Program-made: the position numbers and the translations under genes
Notes under the pieces: generated by a model
Seen by the model: only the letters and a program-made list of their open reading frames with translations
The model's database searches: none
What the model was told of the DNA's origin: nothing
Assembly: GCF_000701505.1 (NCBI RefSeq)
Contig: NZ_KL370787.1
Span: 110,432-174,431, forward strand
Origin: Dyadobacter crusticola DSM 16708
Lineage (GTDB): Bacteria; Bacteroidota; Bacteroidia; Cytophagales; Spirosomataceae
Direction: 5' to 3'
Length of the DNA: 64,000 nt
Shown here: one piece after another, positions 50,757 through 60,602 of the stretch
Numbering within the stretch: position 1 is the first letter of the stretch
How the letters are laid out: every line of letters starts with the position of its first letter

Positions 50757-53029
50757 GAACGGATGGAGCATTACATGCCGATCAACTCCTGAAAGGCTTC
50801 GACCTCCGGGAACATTCGATCATAAGCGTCTTTTATGAACAGAAAGCCGGCCACCTTTTTCTTGGAAGTCACACGAATGGCCTTTATGTAATTAAAAGAC
50901 GCGTATTTCAACCAATGACTTCGGAATTGTCTAACAACGTATTCTACGGTCAGACGTTGGCGGACGGCAATTCCATTGTGACTGCCACGGGCATCCGGTT
51001 TTCCCGCGACCCGAAAACCGGCCAAGCAATTTCCAAACGGCTGCCTGCTATTGCAAAGGCGAACAGTTGGGGTGGATACAGCGTGATAAAAGACCGGGTC
51101 GGACATTTTTGGACTAAAAAAGCAGGGACACTATTCTGCTTAGACAGTACCGGAGTAAAAAAACTTAAAAGCTGGACCCTTAGTGGTCCTATAACCCTGC
51201 TTTATCAGGATACACAAGACCGGATATGGATGGGCACCAATAATCTCGGCTTGTATTACATAGATCCTTTTGCAGATCAGCCAGTGCCGCGGCAATTCGA
51301 GACCAGTAAGCTCCGAGACATCTCCTGGTTGGAGCGCCAGCATGAGGACTGGCTTTGGATCGGAACAGGATATGGACTTTTTAAACTGGATTTACGCAAC
51401 GGGAAGCTGACTAAAATTGAAGAGCTTCACGATTTTTACATACGCAGCATTCATGTTCCGCAGGTAGGTGAAGAAGTATGGATTACCACCTATGCGGATG
51501 GCTTTTTCCTTCTCAAAAACGGAAAGCTGACCAGATTTCCGCTCGACAAAGACGGCTACCTGGCCAGCTCACATTGCATTTTTGAGGATCGAAACGGTTT
51601 TTTTTGGGTAACTACCAATAAAGGGCTCTTTCAAATCCAAAGGGCCGATCTGCTGAAATATGCCGCCAAGCCCTTCCCGATCTATTACCACTACTACTCC
51701 AAAGGGGCGGGCTTTAACACCAACGAATTCAATGGGGGTTGTCAGCCGTGTGCTGTAAGAATGGAAAACGGCTTCATCTCGCTACCTTCAATTAACGGAC
51801 TTGTTTGGTTTGCACCAGAACAGATCAAACCCGAAGTGCCAAGCCAGCCAATCAACATCGACGAGCTAATCGTGGACAATAAGCTGGTCGCACTGGATAA
51901 AAGGGAAGTTATTGTACCGGCCGGCAGGCCCCAAATGGACGTTAAAATCAACACGGCCTATTTCGGCGACCCCTACAACCTGCACCTTTCCTACCGGGTG
52001 TACAAGGATGAAAAACCGTTGACGCAGTGGAAAGATATTGACAGAACCTTGAAGTTTTCGATCCCTTTTACAGGCGGCGGCAGCTACCGGCTTTGTATCC
52101 GCAAGATCACAGGGTTTGGCCATAAAAACCAGCTCTACAAGAATATAACTCTACAAGTAGAAAAGCAGTGGTTTGAAACCTGGCTATTTTTTATCAGCAT
52201 GGTCTTTGCAACAGTTTTGTTGATAGCAATAGCCGTGCGAATGCGTCTGCATCGAGTACAGATGCGCAACCACGAGCTCGAAAAACAAATCGGCGAGCGC
52301 ACCAGCGAGCTTCAGGTCGCCTTGGTCGAACTTGAATCATCCCAAAGTCAGCTTTTGAAGCAAATTCACCTGCAATCACACATGATGGCTTCCATAGCCC
52401 ACGACGTCCGTACGCCTTTACACGCAGCAATTCAGGTCAGCCAACATATGAAAAAGCTCATCCGCCAAAACCAGAATGAGCATGCACTCGCAATGGCTGA
52501 AAATATTCAAGATGTGATGGTTCGCGTCAAGGACACATTGGAAAGTTTACTCACCTACGTAAAGCTAGCCATTTACAAGCGGGAAATGAAGAAGGACTTA
52601 GTCGACCTGCATCAACTGCTCGAGCGCAATTTCAAGCTCTATGCCAACAGTGGCAAAATTCATCCAAATACATTCATTAACGAAATCCCTGTTGGCACGA
52701 TGTCAAGGAGCGTTCCGCAGCTACTGGATATCGTGGTTCATAATATTGTGGATAACGCAAACAAGTACACCGATGCTGGCACAGTCAGAGCCTATATTCA
52801 GCATGCCCCAGCTTCGATAATATTGGTCATTGAGGACTCAGGCTACGGCATTCCAGTTCCCGCCATGGAATGGCTGAATGCTACTGAGGCATCTACACTA
52901 CCAGTTGCCAGTACCGGGATTGGCCTAGTGATCATCAAGGAGCTCGCCCCGTTTGCCGTGAACAATCTTCATGTGAAACTACTTAGTCCGGGAACAGCAT
53001 TTTACCTTGACTTAGCTACAGGGGAATAA
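50744..53029 (+). CDS. Reg_prop/Y_Y_Y sensor histidine kinase, 3' part of a frameshifted gene (761 aa)
   Basis: It holds the remaining two-component propeller repeats (GHLFLGSHTNGLYVI, DRIWMGTNNLGLY), a Y_Y_Y domain near residues 380-470, one membrane helix (about 480-502), and a kinase core. The H-box is ASIAHDVRTPLHA with His near residue 553, followed by HATPase_c motifs NIVDNANKYTDAG, EDSGYGIP and TGIGLVIIKELA. There is no C-terminal receiver or AraC domain, so it needs a separate response regulator; the LuxR-type genes that follow on the other strand are candidates. It lies in frame +2 relative to the first part and could start alone at 50744 only without its signal peptide. Confidence 0.8.
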   Translation: MLSVGTDGALHADQLLKGFDLREHSIISVFYEQKAGHLFLGSHTNGLYVIKRRVFQPMTSELSNNVFYGQTLADGNSIVTATGIRFSRDPKTGQAISKRLPAIAKANSWGGYSVIKDRVGHFWTKKAGTLFCLDSTGVKKLKSWTLSGPITLLYQDTQDRIWMGTNNLGLYYIDPFADQPVPRQFETSKLRDISWLERQHEDWLWIGTGYGLFKLDLRNGKLTKIEELHDFYIRSIHVPQVGEEVWITTYADGFFLLKNGKLTRFPLDKDGYLASSHCIFEDRNGFFWVTTNKGLFQIQRADLLKYAAKPFPIYYHYYSKGAGFNTNEFNGGCQPCAVRMENGFISLPSINGLVWFAPEQIKPEVPSQPINIDELIVDNKLVALDKREVIVPAGRPQMDVKINTAYFGDPYNLHLSYRVYKDEKPLTQWKDIDRTLKFSIPFTGGGSYRLCIRKITGFGHKNQLYKNITLQVEKQWFETWLFFISMVFATVLLIAIAVRMRLHRVQMRNHELEKQIGERTSELQVALVELESSQSQLLKQIHLQSHMMASIAHDVRTPLHAAIQVSQHMKKLIRQNQNEHALAMAENIQDVMVRVKDTLESLLTYVKLAIYKREMKKDLVDLHQLLERNFKLYANSGKIHPNTFINEIPVGTMSRSVPQLLDIVVHNIVDNANKYTDAGTVRAYIQHAPASIILVIEDSGYGIPVPAMEWLNATEASTLPVASTGIGLVIIKELAPFAVNNLHVKLLSPGTAFYLDLATGE

Positions 53030-53040
53030 GACATATGCCG

Positions 53041-53679
53041 TTAATAGTACTGTCCTTTCTCTTTTGCTTTTTTCTCGAGGTCAAACAGGCTGGTTGCGCC
53101 CAGTTTCGAGAAAATACGGGATTTGAACGTGCTGATCGTATTAGCCCGCAAATTGAGCGCAAGGGCAATTTCTTTGATCCACTTCCCCTCCAATAACAGA
53201 TGCATAACCTGTTTTTCCCGCGCTGAAAGGTGAACATTAGCCGATCCCTTGCCCGTTTCATGCCCGCCTGAAAACACTACCATCAATTGTCGCTGCACAT
53301 CCGCGCTTACATAGCGCTTACCATTAAGAACCATTTCTACCGCTCTTGTAGCCTCCACAGGATCGACTGACTTTTCGAGATAGCCATCCGCTCCGGCAAT
53401 TATGTAGTCCATTGCGATTTGACGTTCATCCGCGGCTGAACAAATCAAAATACGTACATCCCTGCGTTCGGCCCGAATCTGTTTCACCATATCAATACCT
53501 GTACCTCCGGGAATATCGATATCAAGAATAATTAGCGAAATATCTGGATCGGAAAAGTAGCGAACCGCATTATAGTAGTTATCTGCTTCTAAAAACTCAA
53601 TGTTATTACATAAGTCTTCTAGAATGAATTTTATGCTGTTGCGGATCATAAAATGATCATCGACAATTAATGCTCTCAC
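53041..53679 (-). CDS. LuxR/NarL-type response regulator (212 aa)
   Basis: The receiver domain has Asp7/Asp8 (IVDDH), phosphoacceptor Asp53 (LDIDIPGG) and Lys103 (EKSVDP). The LuxR-type HTH is at 148-205 (LSAREKQVMHLLLEGKWIKEIA, shown as type only: LSAREKQVMHLL and LNLRANTISTFKSRI). It is convergent with the broken sensor kinase, 11 bp from its stop, and so is probably its partner. Targets unknown; the adjacent surface-protein gene is a possible one. Confidence 0.93.
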   Translation of the reverse strand: MRALIVDDHFMIRNSIKFILEDLCNNIEFLEADNYYNAVRYFSDPDISLIILDIDIPGGTGIDMVKQIRAERRDVRILICSAADERQIAMDYIIAGADGYLEKSVDPVEATRAVEMVLNGKRYVSADVQRQLMVVFSGGHETGKGSANVHLSAREKQVMHLLLEGKWIKEIALALNLRANTISTFKSRIFSKLGATSLFDLEKKAKEKGQYY

Positions 53680-53788
53680 TTAGTCTGTTGATGGTACAAA
53701 GGTGTTACTGATAAAGACAATTATGCGATTTACTTGCAAATCTACTCTAAAGGGGATATCAGCCGCATGACATAAGCCACTTCTCACG

Positions 53789-54415
53789 TCAACCTAACAT
53801 GTTACTCATTTGCATTTTCACTTTTAGCTGTGGTATGCTGGCAATACCCAGCTTCTTGAAGATAATCCTTTTGTAATTACTGACGGTATTGGGACTAAGC
53901 CCAACAGTCTGGGCGATCTCGCTTCGTGACCTTGTCGAGACTAGTAATTTGGCAATCAATGTTTGCTTCGCTGTGAGCCCGATGGTGTCCGAAGTACTGC
54001 TTAGTTGGGAAAGTAAAAGCTGCTCTATATCACTGCTTACATATTTGGTATTCGGATTAAGGGCCGAGGTGATCACGGCGTCCTGAACTTCGGAGGATGT
54101 TGCCCGTTTAGAAACGAAGGCAGTGACTCCAAGACGAATATAAAAGTAGATGTCCAGCAACTGGTCACCCAAATCTACCAGTATGCCTAGTTCAGGAAAA
54201 TCGTTTTTAATGGTCTTGATTAAATGGACGCTCTTGCTATCGCGGGTGGATACCGCATCTAGCACCAAAATTTTAAAATCGTGTTGGTAGATGATTTCTC
54301 CTGCCCGTTGAAGGGAGTTTACCTCGAAGAAGGTGCCCAGCGGAAGCCTGGCTGCAACCACAGACTGCAGGCCTAAAGAGAAAACATGATTGCTTGTAAC
54401 AATTAATGCATTCAT
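53789..54415 (-). CDS. LuxR-type regulator with degenerate receiver domain (208 aa)
   Basis: The fold matches the previous gene (LuxR HTH near residues 142-200: LTAKQTLIAKLLVST, then VGLSPNTVSNYKRII). The receiver lacks the acidic pair, having TSN at positions 7-9, but keeps Asp53 (VLDAVS) and Lys103 (VSKRAT). It is therefore an atypical regulator that probably does not use normal phosphorylation. It is a likely ancient duplicate of its neighbour, 109 bp away on the same strand. Its targets are unknown; it sits between the regulator pair and the giant surface protein. Confidence 0.85.
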   Translation of the reverse strand: MNALIVTSNHVFSLGLQSVVAARLPLGTFFEVNSLQRAGEIIYQHDFKILVLDAVSTRDSKSVHLIKTIKNDFPELGILVDLGDQLLDIYFYIRLGVTAFVSKRATSSEVQDAVITSALNPNTKYVSSDIEQLLLSQLSSTSDTIGLTAKQTLIAKLLVSTRSRSEIAQTVGLSPNTVSNYKRIIFKKLGIASIPQLKVKMQMSNMLG

Positions 54416-54458
54416 CTAGATAAAATTGGGTTTAGTAGAGTTAATGGGGACGTGGTAA

Positions 54459-54489
54459 AAATCCGGGCAGTAAGTTACTGCCCGGATTT
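54459..54489 (-). terminator. terminator of the giant surface-protein gene
   Basis: A perfect 15-bp inverted repeat (core CCGGGCAG/CTGCCCGG) around a single central base, followed on the minus strand by a T run, 12 bp after the gene's stop. Confidence 0.85.
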
Positions 54490-54500
54490 CGGATCTGGTA

Positions 54501-57500
54501 TTACCTGATCACGGCCACTTTGTGTGTGCTGATAGTGCCGTCGAACAGGGTCATAGTTATGGTGTAGCTACCCTGTTGAAGCTTAGAAACATCAATCCCT
54601 TCGGAAGTTAGTTTCTGGCTCTGGTAGATCTTTACACCGGCAGCGTTATGTAAAACAACTTGTTTGATCTGCTGATAATTGCGGACCATCAACCGGTCGC
54701 TCACCGGATTAGGATAAGCGGTCAGCTGTGAATGCACATCCAGGCGAACGCTTCGGATAGAGCTATAAGCGAAGGTTTCGTCCAAATCAATCATTTTCAG
54801 GCGGTACAGGTTCTGGCCATTTACTGGCTGCGGATGCACGAACGTGTAGCCCACCTTCACCCTGCTTTCCCCTGTGGCCAGCACCGTCCCTACTTTCTTC
54901 CACGCTTTGCCATCAATGCTATGCTCGACCTCAAAGCGGTCAGAATTCGTCTCCTCGGTCGTCAACCATGCAAGCATAGCAGCACCTTCCTGGATACGCG
55001 CTTCGAAGCTCACCAGCGTAACTGGCAGCGGTGCACCCCATTCCAGGCTGTAAATCGCTGGAGTGCCTTGTACACCAGCCGCATCTACCCAGGCATATTC
55101 GAACGAGGTGTTGATATCGCCAATCGTTTCTTCAGTGAACTGCACCTGCAATTTAAGCGGATCAAAGTTCCTGATTTCCACGCCGGCCATAACAGGCTGG
55201 CCATTATAAAGCAATGTAGTATTGGTCGGCAATACCGTGATTACCACTGCCTTGCCAGACAACGAGCCGCTTGTCGGCTGGTCTTCCGGATCACTACCGG
55301 TCAGCTCAGGCAGGTTTCCGCTCAGGTTGGTGATCTGGCCTACGACCGGTTGCTCGATGATCCGGTGGTACGGATCGGCCGATGGCGCCACTTCGATGCC
55401 GAAATTGGCATTGGTGACGTTTACATTCAAGACCGTCACATTGGTCAGGATACCATTGACGGCATCATCACTGCCTGCGCCTACCCCAAGGTTCTCGCCC
55501 ATATTCAGCCAGCCGTCCGGAAGCGATGGCGTAGTAGAACCGGCTGCGGTCTGGTGCAGAACAATGCTGTAAGTTCCCGGAGAAGTAATTCCGAAATCGA
55601 AAGATCCATTTGCGTTGACAGGGACTGTTTTTATGGCCGCGCCCTTGGAATCGAGGAGCGTCACGTATAACTCAGAAGGTATTGAAACCGGGGAAGTCGT
55701 GTTCACGGTCACATCCTTTAACCCATTGGCATCATGAAAGACATTACCCGACAATGAAACTGGGGCTAGGCATTCCTCTGGCGCTCTCATCATCACATTA
55801 ACGGATCTGACCAGTTGGCATTGACTTGCATTGTCAGTTATAGTTACTGTATAAGTGCGTGGAGAATTCGTGGTCACAGTCGGCTTGGCGATAAATGCAT
55901 TGGACAGACCAACCGATGGGCTCCATGCGTACGAATAGCTGCCCGAAGAGGTGACATTCAATGGCAAAGCAGCCGAAGTACCTCCACAAATGGCTATATC
56001 TTCCACGGTTGCTGCTATGGTGTTGGGGTTAACCACAACCACCACTTCCTTGTAGTTACTGCAACCAGTTGTCAGGTTCGTTTGCGTCAAACGGTAGGTT
56101 TGTGTTGAAGTAGCTGCCACAGTAGTCGACGTACCGTTGGGACTGGCCACACCGGTCACCGGGCTCCATTGCCAGGTTGTATTGGCAGCAGGGGCGCCTA
56201 CCAGCGAGAGCGTCGCAAGGCCTCCTTCACAAATCGCCGTGTTACCTGTGATCGAGAAGTTCGCAGGGGTATTGACCGCCACCACTACCTGGTCAGTTAC
56301 TGTACATCCGTTCAGGGTGACGCTCACTGTATAGGTTGTTGTGACTGTCGGCCGCACTGTTGGCTGAGCCACATTGGCAGGGCCTACAATTCCCGCGCCT
56401 GTCCACGAGTAGGTAGCACCCGCTATCGCGGTCGTACCGATTACGGTCGATTCTCCCGGGCAAAGAGTCGCATCTGACCCCGCATTAGCTGTTGGACTAA
56501 CCTTTACTTCGTCGGTAAACACACAGCCGCTTGGCAAGGTAACAGTAACCGAGTAGGTCATTTCCCTGGTTACCGTTGCTGTTGGATTGGCGGCCGTGGT
56601 GCTGTTTAAACCTGTGGCTGGCGCCCATAGGTAGGTCGCTCCCGCTCGTGGGGCTGGATTACCTGCCGCACCATACCCGATCGCGATTGGTCCCGCCGGG
56701 CAAACGTTCTTGTCCGTCAGTTCGAGCCCGCTAACCTGGTTAACAGTTACTGTAACCTGGTCAGTAGCGGGGGTGGTACATCCCGGATAGCTTACTTTGA
56801 CAACATAGGTCGTGGTAGCTGAGGGATTAAGCACGGTTGGGTTAGCGATAGCATTACTGCTCAAACCGGTGGCAGGCGTTACACCGTCTGCCATAAACCA
56901 TTCGTATTGCGCAAACGGCTCGGCTTCACGACCTAGCTGGACCGGCTCTCCCTGACAGGTAGTTACCGCCGCACCCGCATATTCTCCCGCAGCAATTGTA
57001 TTGCGAAGAACAACGGTGTCTTTGGCAACGCAGTTGGACAGCGGATCAGTGACCGTCAGGATAAAACTTTGTGGTGCCGTCGCGGCAAACTGGACCTGGG
57101 GTTGGGCATCAGTCGGACCGGTGCCGTTAGTCCATGCAGCATTGGAAGGCTGCCATGAGTACGTCCAGTTCGTGCCGTCCGGTGCGGGGCTTCCTAAGGT
57201 AACGGTTGCCCCGTTACAAACGGTGCGGTCGTTGCCTGCATCAGCCACCGGCGCCGCTACGTTCACTGTTACCGAGGCCTGGTTAGTACAGCCGGTAGCA
57301 GTTTCAGTTACTTCTACAATGAACTGCGCCGTGGAAGCAACCGTGGCCGTTGGATTGGCAACAGTAGCACTGCTGAGCCCTGCCGCAGGTTGCCACAGAT
57401 AGGTGAAGCCCGATACGGGCGCATTACCAATCTGGACTGCGGTGTTTGGACAGGTGTTCTTGTCCTCGGTTGGGAAAGCAGGCAGTGACCACCCTGGCCG

Positions 57501-60500
57501 GTTAATAACGATCGACTTGCTGCAAGTGATGCTGGCATCGTACTTGTTGGTCACTGTTAGGGTGATTGTCGCCTGCGAAGTGGAAGTGATATTGACCGAA
57601 GAAGCCCGGTAATTGTCCACCAGATTTGCAGGGCTCCACGAGAAATTGTAGTTAGCAACGTCGCCAATGGTAGTTCCCAGCTGCAAGGCAGTCGTGCCAA
57701 ACACTTTGGGACAGTCCTGCGCAGAGAGTGTTACGATTTCGAAATCACAACCCTGGCCCGCACAAGCCTGTACGAGTACATCGGCGGTACAAGAAACGCC
57801 ATTCAGCCTTACTGTCCGGCGGAACCTTGTCACGCCAGTATTGCTTTTCAAATAAGCATCCTGACCGGAATTTGCGGTTTGCAATACTGTTCCACTTCCC
57901 GAAACAACAGTCCAGGTATAGGTTGCGCCCGCGGCGTTATCCTCACCCGCATGGCGACTCCATGCCGGGCCGCAGATCGTCTGATTCTGATCAGTAATCG
58001 CTGAGTTCAGGACTGATACTTTTACTTCATCAGTAAAGGTACAGCCGGTTTTTACAGCAGATACGGTGTAGTTGACCGACCCGCCTTCCACAGCGGCCGT
58101 CCCTGCGCTAAATACCGGGTTTGCAACCTGCGAAGCAGACAAATATTGGCCTGGTGTCCATGTGTAAGCAAAAGTGTTATCGGCTGTGCCGCCAAGGTTC
58201 ACCGAGGTGTTTTTACAAATTGTTTTATCAGTACCTGCAAAGGCCAGCGTACTGTTAGGCGCATTCACCGGTGTAATAGTCACGTCATCGGTGGTCGTAC
58301 AAATTGCGCCGCTTTTTTGGCGAACAGTGACGGTTAAACGGTAAACTGTCGCCAACGTTGGGTTTGCGATCGGCTGCGCACAGGTCGTACAGCTCAATGT
58401 AGAGATAGCAGCGCCCGAAACCCGTGTCCAGCTATAAGAAACCGATGGGCTCGAAACAGGCGGTGTCCCGATTTGTACCCCACCCGCACCCTGGCAGATC
58501 GAGCGGTCTGGCCCCGCGTTGGCGATGGCTGGCACAATCGTTACCTGATCAATGTCTTTACAGCCGGCCGCGTCGGTTACCTGCAAGGTGTAAGTAGTTG
58601 CCTGGGTCACCGCCGGGGTAGTAAAGTTGGCTGCGCTGCCTACGACCGCTCCTGATGTGCTGCCGGTATACCATTGATAGCTGTAAGGGCCTGTCCCTCC
58701 GGTGGCTGATCCGTTCAGGGCCACGGTGTTGCTACCAGTGCCACAAACAAACCATTGCGGGCCGTTTGCATTGGCAATCGGCGCTGTATTGGCACCGATG
58801 TTTACAGTGGCCACTTGTGAGGCCCCTACTGAATCCAGCTTGCAAAAGAAGTTTTTGGCAAAGACAAGACGCCGGTAGTACAAAGTTTCACTGGAAGAAA
58901 GTGGCTGCAAATCCTTGAATACCTCACCAGGCATATCCTCCCAGGGGCCGGTCGCTGCGGTTGCTTTTTGCCACTGGTAGCTGATGGTGGTAGTATAGCC
59001 GGATGGGGCCGTTACGCCAACTGCATTACCTGCGATCACCTGCGGGATACCCAGGCTGCAGGCATCCTGGGTCATAGGCGTAAGGGAGCTGGAAGCCACC
59101 GCAAAACCATCAGGGAAAGGCTTCTCACTCAACTTGATAACAAAGCCGCTGGTGCCTGTCGTGATTATATTATAGACGCATTCGTTCGGATCAAAATCAC
59201 TGGTTTGCTGAAAAGTGCCGCTGACAATGATTTCCCCGCTCTGATTGGCCGTCATCCGGTAATTAGTTTCACCGCCGGTGCCCCCCACCGATCTGGCCCA
59301 AACAAAGTCTCCGGCAGGGGTCATTCTGGCGACGTACACGTCACTACTGCCCTTTGAAGTGAGTGTCGTACTACCCATTGTAGCACTCCCCGAGTACATC
59401 CCGGTCATATACACATCGTTGTTAGCTGCCAGGGCCATTTCACTGACGCCAGTACCCACCCGTTTGACCCAGGCGCGTGTGCCGTTGGGGTTTAATTTCA
59501 CAAGGTTCATCCCCGTCCCGTTCGAGTAGTCTCCGGCGTAGACAGCCCCTGTGGCATCAGCCAGGACAGTCCGGAACTCATTCATCTCGGTGGAAACGTT
59601 CGACCATGTCAGGACACCTGAACTGTTTAATTTGGCCACAAACGCACCCGCAGCGATATTGCCGATCCCGGTTGTGCTGCCACCCGACCGACCGGCGATA
59701 TAAATGTTCCCGGCAGCATCCGTATTTACCGCGTGAATCATATCGGAGCCTGCCCCTCCGACTCTTCTTGCCCATAGGAAAGTACCGGCAGTATTGATTT
59801 TCGTAACAAAACCGTCCTGGGCGCCCGCCGAAGCAAGAGAAAAAGTACCGAATGTGGCGGTTGCTGGGCCCATATATCCCCCTACAATCAGGTTACCAGT
59901 GGGATCAAAGGACAAACCCCATGCATAATCATTTCCTGCACTACCCATTCGCCTGGCCCAAACATAGTTTCCGTTTGTGTCCAGCTTTAAGAGGAACGCA
60001 TCTTGGTCCGTGCCGGCACCTCCGGTGGTAACCAGGTTGCTTACCCCTGCATTGGGGTCAAAATCCACGGTTTCTCTGAAGTAGCCGGTTACATACACAT
60101 TCCCGGCAGGATCAGCAACCAGCTTGTGGCCACGGTCATCGCCGGCGGCTCCAATCCGTTTGGCCCACAGGTACCGGCCAAACTGGTCATATTTGGCAAT
60201 AAAAATATCCCAACCACCAGCCGAAGTAAGGTTGGCAGTGGCTGCGGCAGGGTTAAAATCGGCCGTGCCCTGGAAATACCCCGTAACATAGACGTTTTTA
60301 GCAGCGTCAGTGGCAACGCCCTGCACATCACAATTTTGCGCTGTAAGGAAACCGTCGGCCCATTGTAGCCCCACTTCCTGTGCGTGAAGCCCGGACTGCG
60401 TAATTAAAAACAGGCACAAAGCCAGCCCCATTGCAAGCATGCGCCTGACAAGGGTGTGCATTGTTATGCCATGCCCGCTTGTTCGCGGTGTTGGTCTTTC

Positions 60501-60521
60501 TAGTAGAAATTGTTTCTGCAT
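54501..60521 (-). CDS. giant T9SS-secreted SBBP and Ig/PKD-like repeat protein (2006 aa)
   Basis: A Sec signal follows an N-terminal extension; residues 21-48 form the signal (begins MHTLVRRMLAMG, cut after His-Ala-Gln), so the true start may be 60461. Residues 50-480 are SBBP beta-propeller repeats (KNVYVTGYFQGTADFNP, FIAKYD, LWAKRIGAAGDDRG). Residues 580-1590 are tandem PKD/Ig-like modules of about 80-90 residues with conserved ATYTWTPA-like and TYTVTVT-like strands and paired Cys. Then come SdrD-like and dockerin-like modules. The final 85 residues (TAYPNPVSDRLMVRN, GSYTITMTLFDG) are the type IX secretion sorting domain. It should be anchored or released at the cell surface. It ends at a strong terminator. 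Confidence 0.9.
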   Translation of the reverse strand: MQKQFLLERPTPRTSGHGITMHTLVRRMLAMGLALCLFLITQSGLHAQEVGLQWADGFLTAQNCDVQGVATDAAKNVYVTGYFQGTADFNPAAATANLTSAGGWDIFIAKYDQFGRYLWAKRIGAAGDDRGHKLVADPAGNVYVTGYFRETVDFDPNAGVSNLVTTGGAGTDQDAFLLKLDTNGNYVWARRMGSAGNDYAWGLSFDPTGNLIVGGYMGPATATFGTFSLASAGAQDGFVTKINTAGTFLWARRVGGAGSDMIHAVNTDAAGNIYIAGRSGGSTTGIGNIAAGAFVAKLNSSGVLTWSNVSTEMNEFRTVLADATGAVYAGDYSNGTGMNLVKLNPNGTRAWVKRVGTGVSEMALAANNDVYMTGMYSGSATMGSTTLTSKGSSDVYVARMTPAGDFVWARSVGGTGGETNYRMTANQSGEIIVSGTFQQTSDFDPNECVYNIITTGTSGFVIKLSEKPFPDGFAVASSSLTPMTQDACSLGIPQVIAGNAVGVTAPSGYTTTISYQWQKATAATGPWEDMPGEVFKDLQPLSSSETLYYRRLVFAKNFFCKLDSVGASQVATVNIGANTAPIANANGPQWFVCGTGSNTVALNGSATGGTGPYSYQWYTGSTSGAVVGSAANFTTPAVTQATTYTLQVTDAAGCKDIDQVTIVPAIANAGPDRSICQGAGGVQIGTPPVSSPSVSYSWTRVSGAAISTLSCTTCAQPIANPTLATVYRLTVTVRQKSGAICTTTDDVTITPVNAPNSTLAFAGTDKTICKNTSVNLGGTADNTFAYTWTPGQYLSASQVANPVFSAGTAAVEGGSVNYTVSAVKTGCTFTDEVKVSVLNSAITDQNQTICGPAWSRHAGEDNAAGATYTWTVVSGSGTVLQTANSGQDAYLKSNTGVTRFRRTVRLNGVSCTADVLVQACAGQGCDFEIVTLSAQDCPKVFGTTALQLGTTIGDVANYNFSWSPANLVDNYRASSVNITSTSQATITLTVTNKYDASITCSKSIVINRPGWSLPAFPTEDKNTCPNTAVQIGNAPVSGFTYLWQPAAGLSSATVANPTATVASTAQFIVEVTETATGCTNQASVTVNVAAPVADAGNDRTVCNGATVTLGSPAPDGTNWTYSWQPSNAAWTNGTGPTDAQPQVQFAATAPQSFILTVTDPLSNCVAKDTVVLRNTIAAGEYAGAAVTTCQGEPVQLGREAEPFAQYEWFMADGVTPATGLSSNAIANPTVLNPSATTTYVVKVSYPGCTTPATDQVTVTVNQVSGLELTDKNVCPAGPIAIGYGAAGNPAPRAGATYLWAPATGLNSTTAANPTATVTREMTYSVTVTLPSGCVFTDEVKVSPTANAGSDATLCPGESTVIGTTAIAGATYSWTGAGIVGPANVAQPTVRPTVTTTYTVSVTLNGCTVTDQVVVAVNTPANFSITGNTAICEGGLATLSLVGAPAANTTWQWSPVTGVASPNGTSTTVAATSTQTYRLTQTNLTTGCSNYKEVVVVVNPNTIAATVEDIAICGGTSAALPLNVTSSGSYSYAWSPSVGLSNAFIAKPTVTTNSPRTYTVTITDNASQCQLVRSVNVMMRAPEECLAPVSLSGNVFHDANGLKDVTVNTTSPVSIPSELYVTLLDSKGAAIKTVPVNANGSFDFGITSPGTYSIVLHQTAAGSTTPSLPDGWLNMGENLGVGAGSDDAVNGILTNVTVLNVNVTNANFGIEVAPSADPYHRIIEQPVVGQITNLSGNLPELTGSDPEDQPTSGSLSGKAVVITVLPTNTTLLYNGQPVMAGVEIRNFDPLKLQVQFTEETIGDINTSFEYAWVDAAGVQGTPAIYSLEWGAPLPVTLVSFEARIQEGAAMLAWLTTEETNSDRFEVEHSIDGKAWKKVGTVLATGESRVKVGYTFVHPQPVNGQNLYRLKMIDLDETFAYSSIRSVRLDVHSQLTAYPNPVSDRLMVRNYQQIKQVVLHNAAGVKIYQSQKLTSEGIDVSKLQQGSYTITMTLFDGTISTHKVAVIR

Positions 60522-60529
60522 AATTCAAT

Positions 60530-60602
60530 TTTGTTGGTAAAAAATCCGAACTACATTAAAATCAACTACTTGTTTTTTCATAGGCTTTAGATTTGTTGGT
60601 AA
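60530..60602. promoter_or_regulatory. direct repeats TTTGTTGGTAA upstream of the giant surface gene
   Basis: Two identical 11-bp copies (60530-60540 and 60592-60602), 62 bp apart, lie just upstream of the start. They could be operator half-sites or promoter parts. Confidence 0.35.

Noticed and set aside
55222..59797. Numerous plus-strand frames opposite the giant surface protein
   Set aside because: They are reverse shadows of a long biased gene with clear domains on the minus strand.
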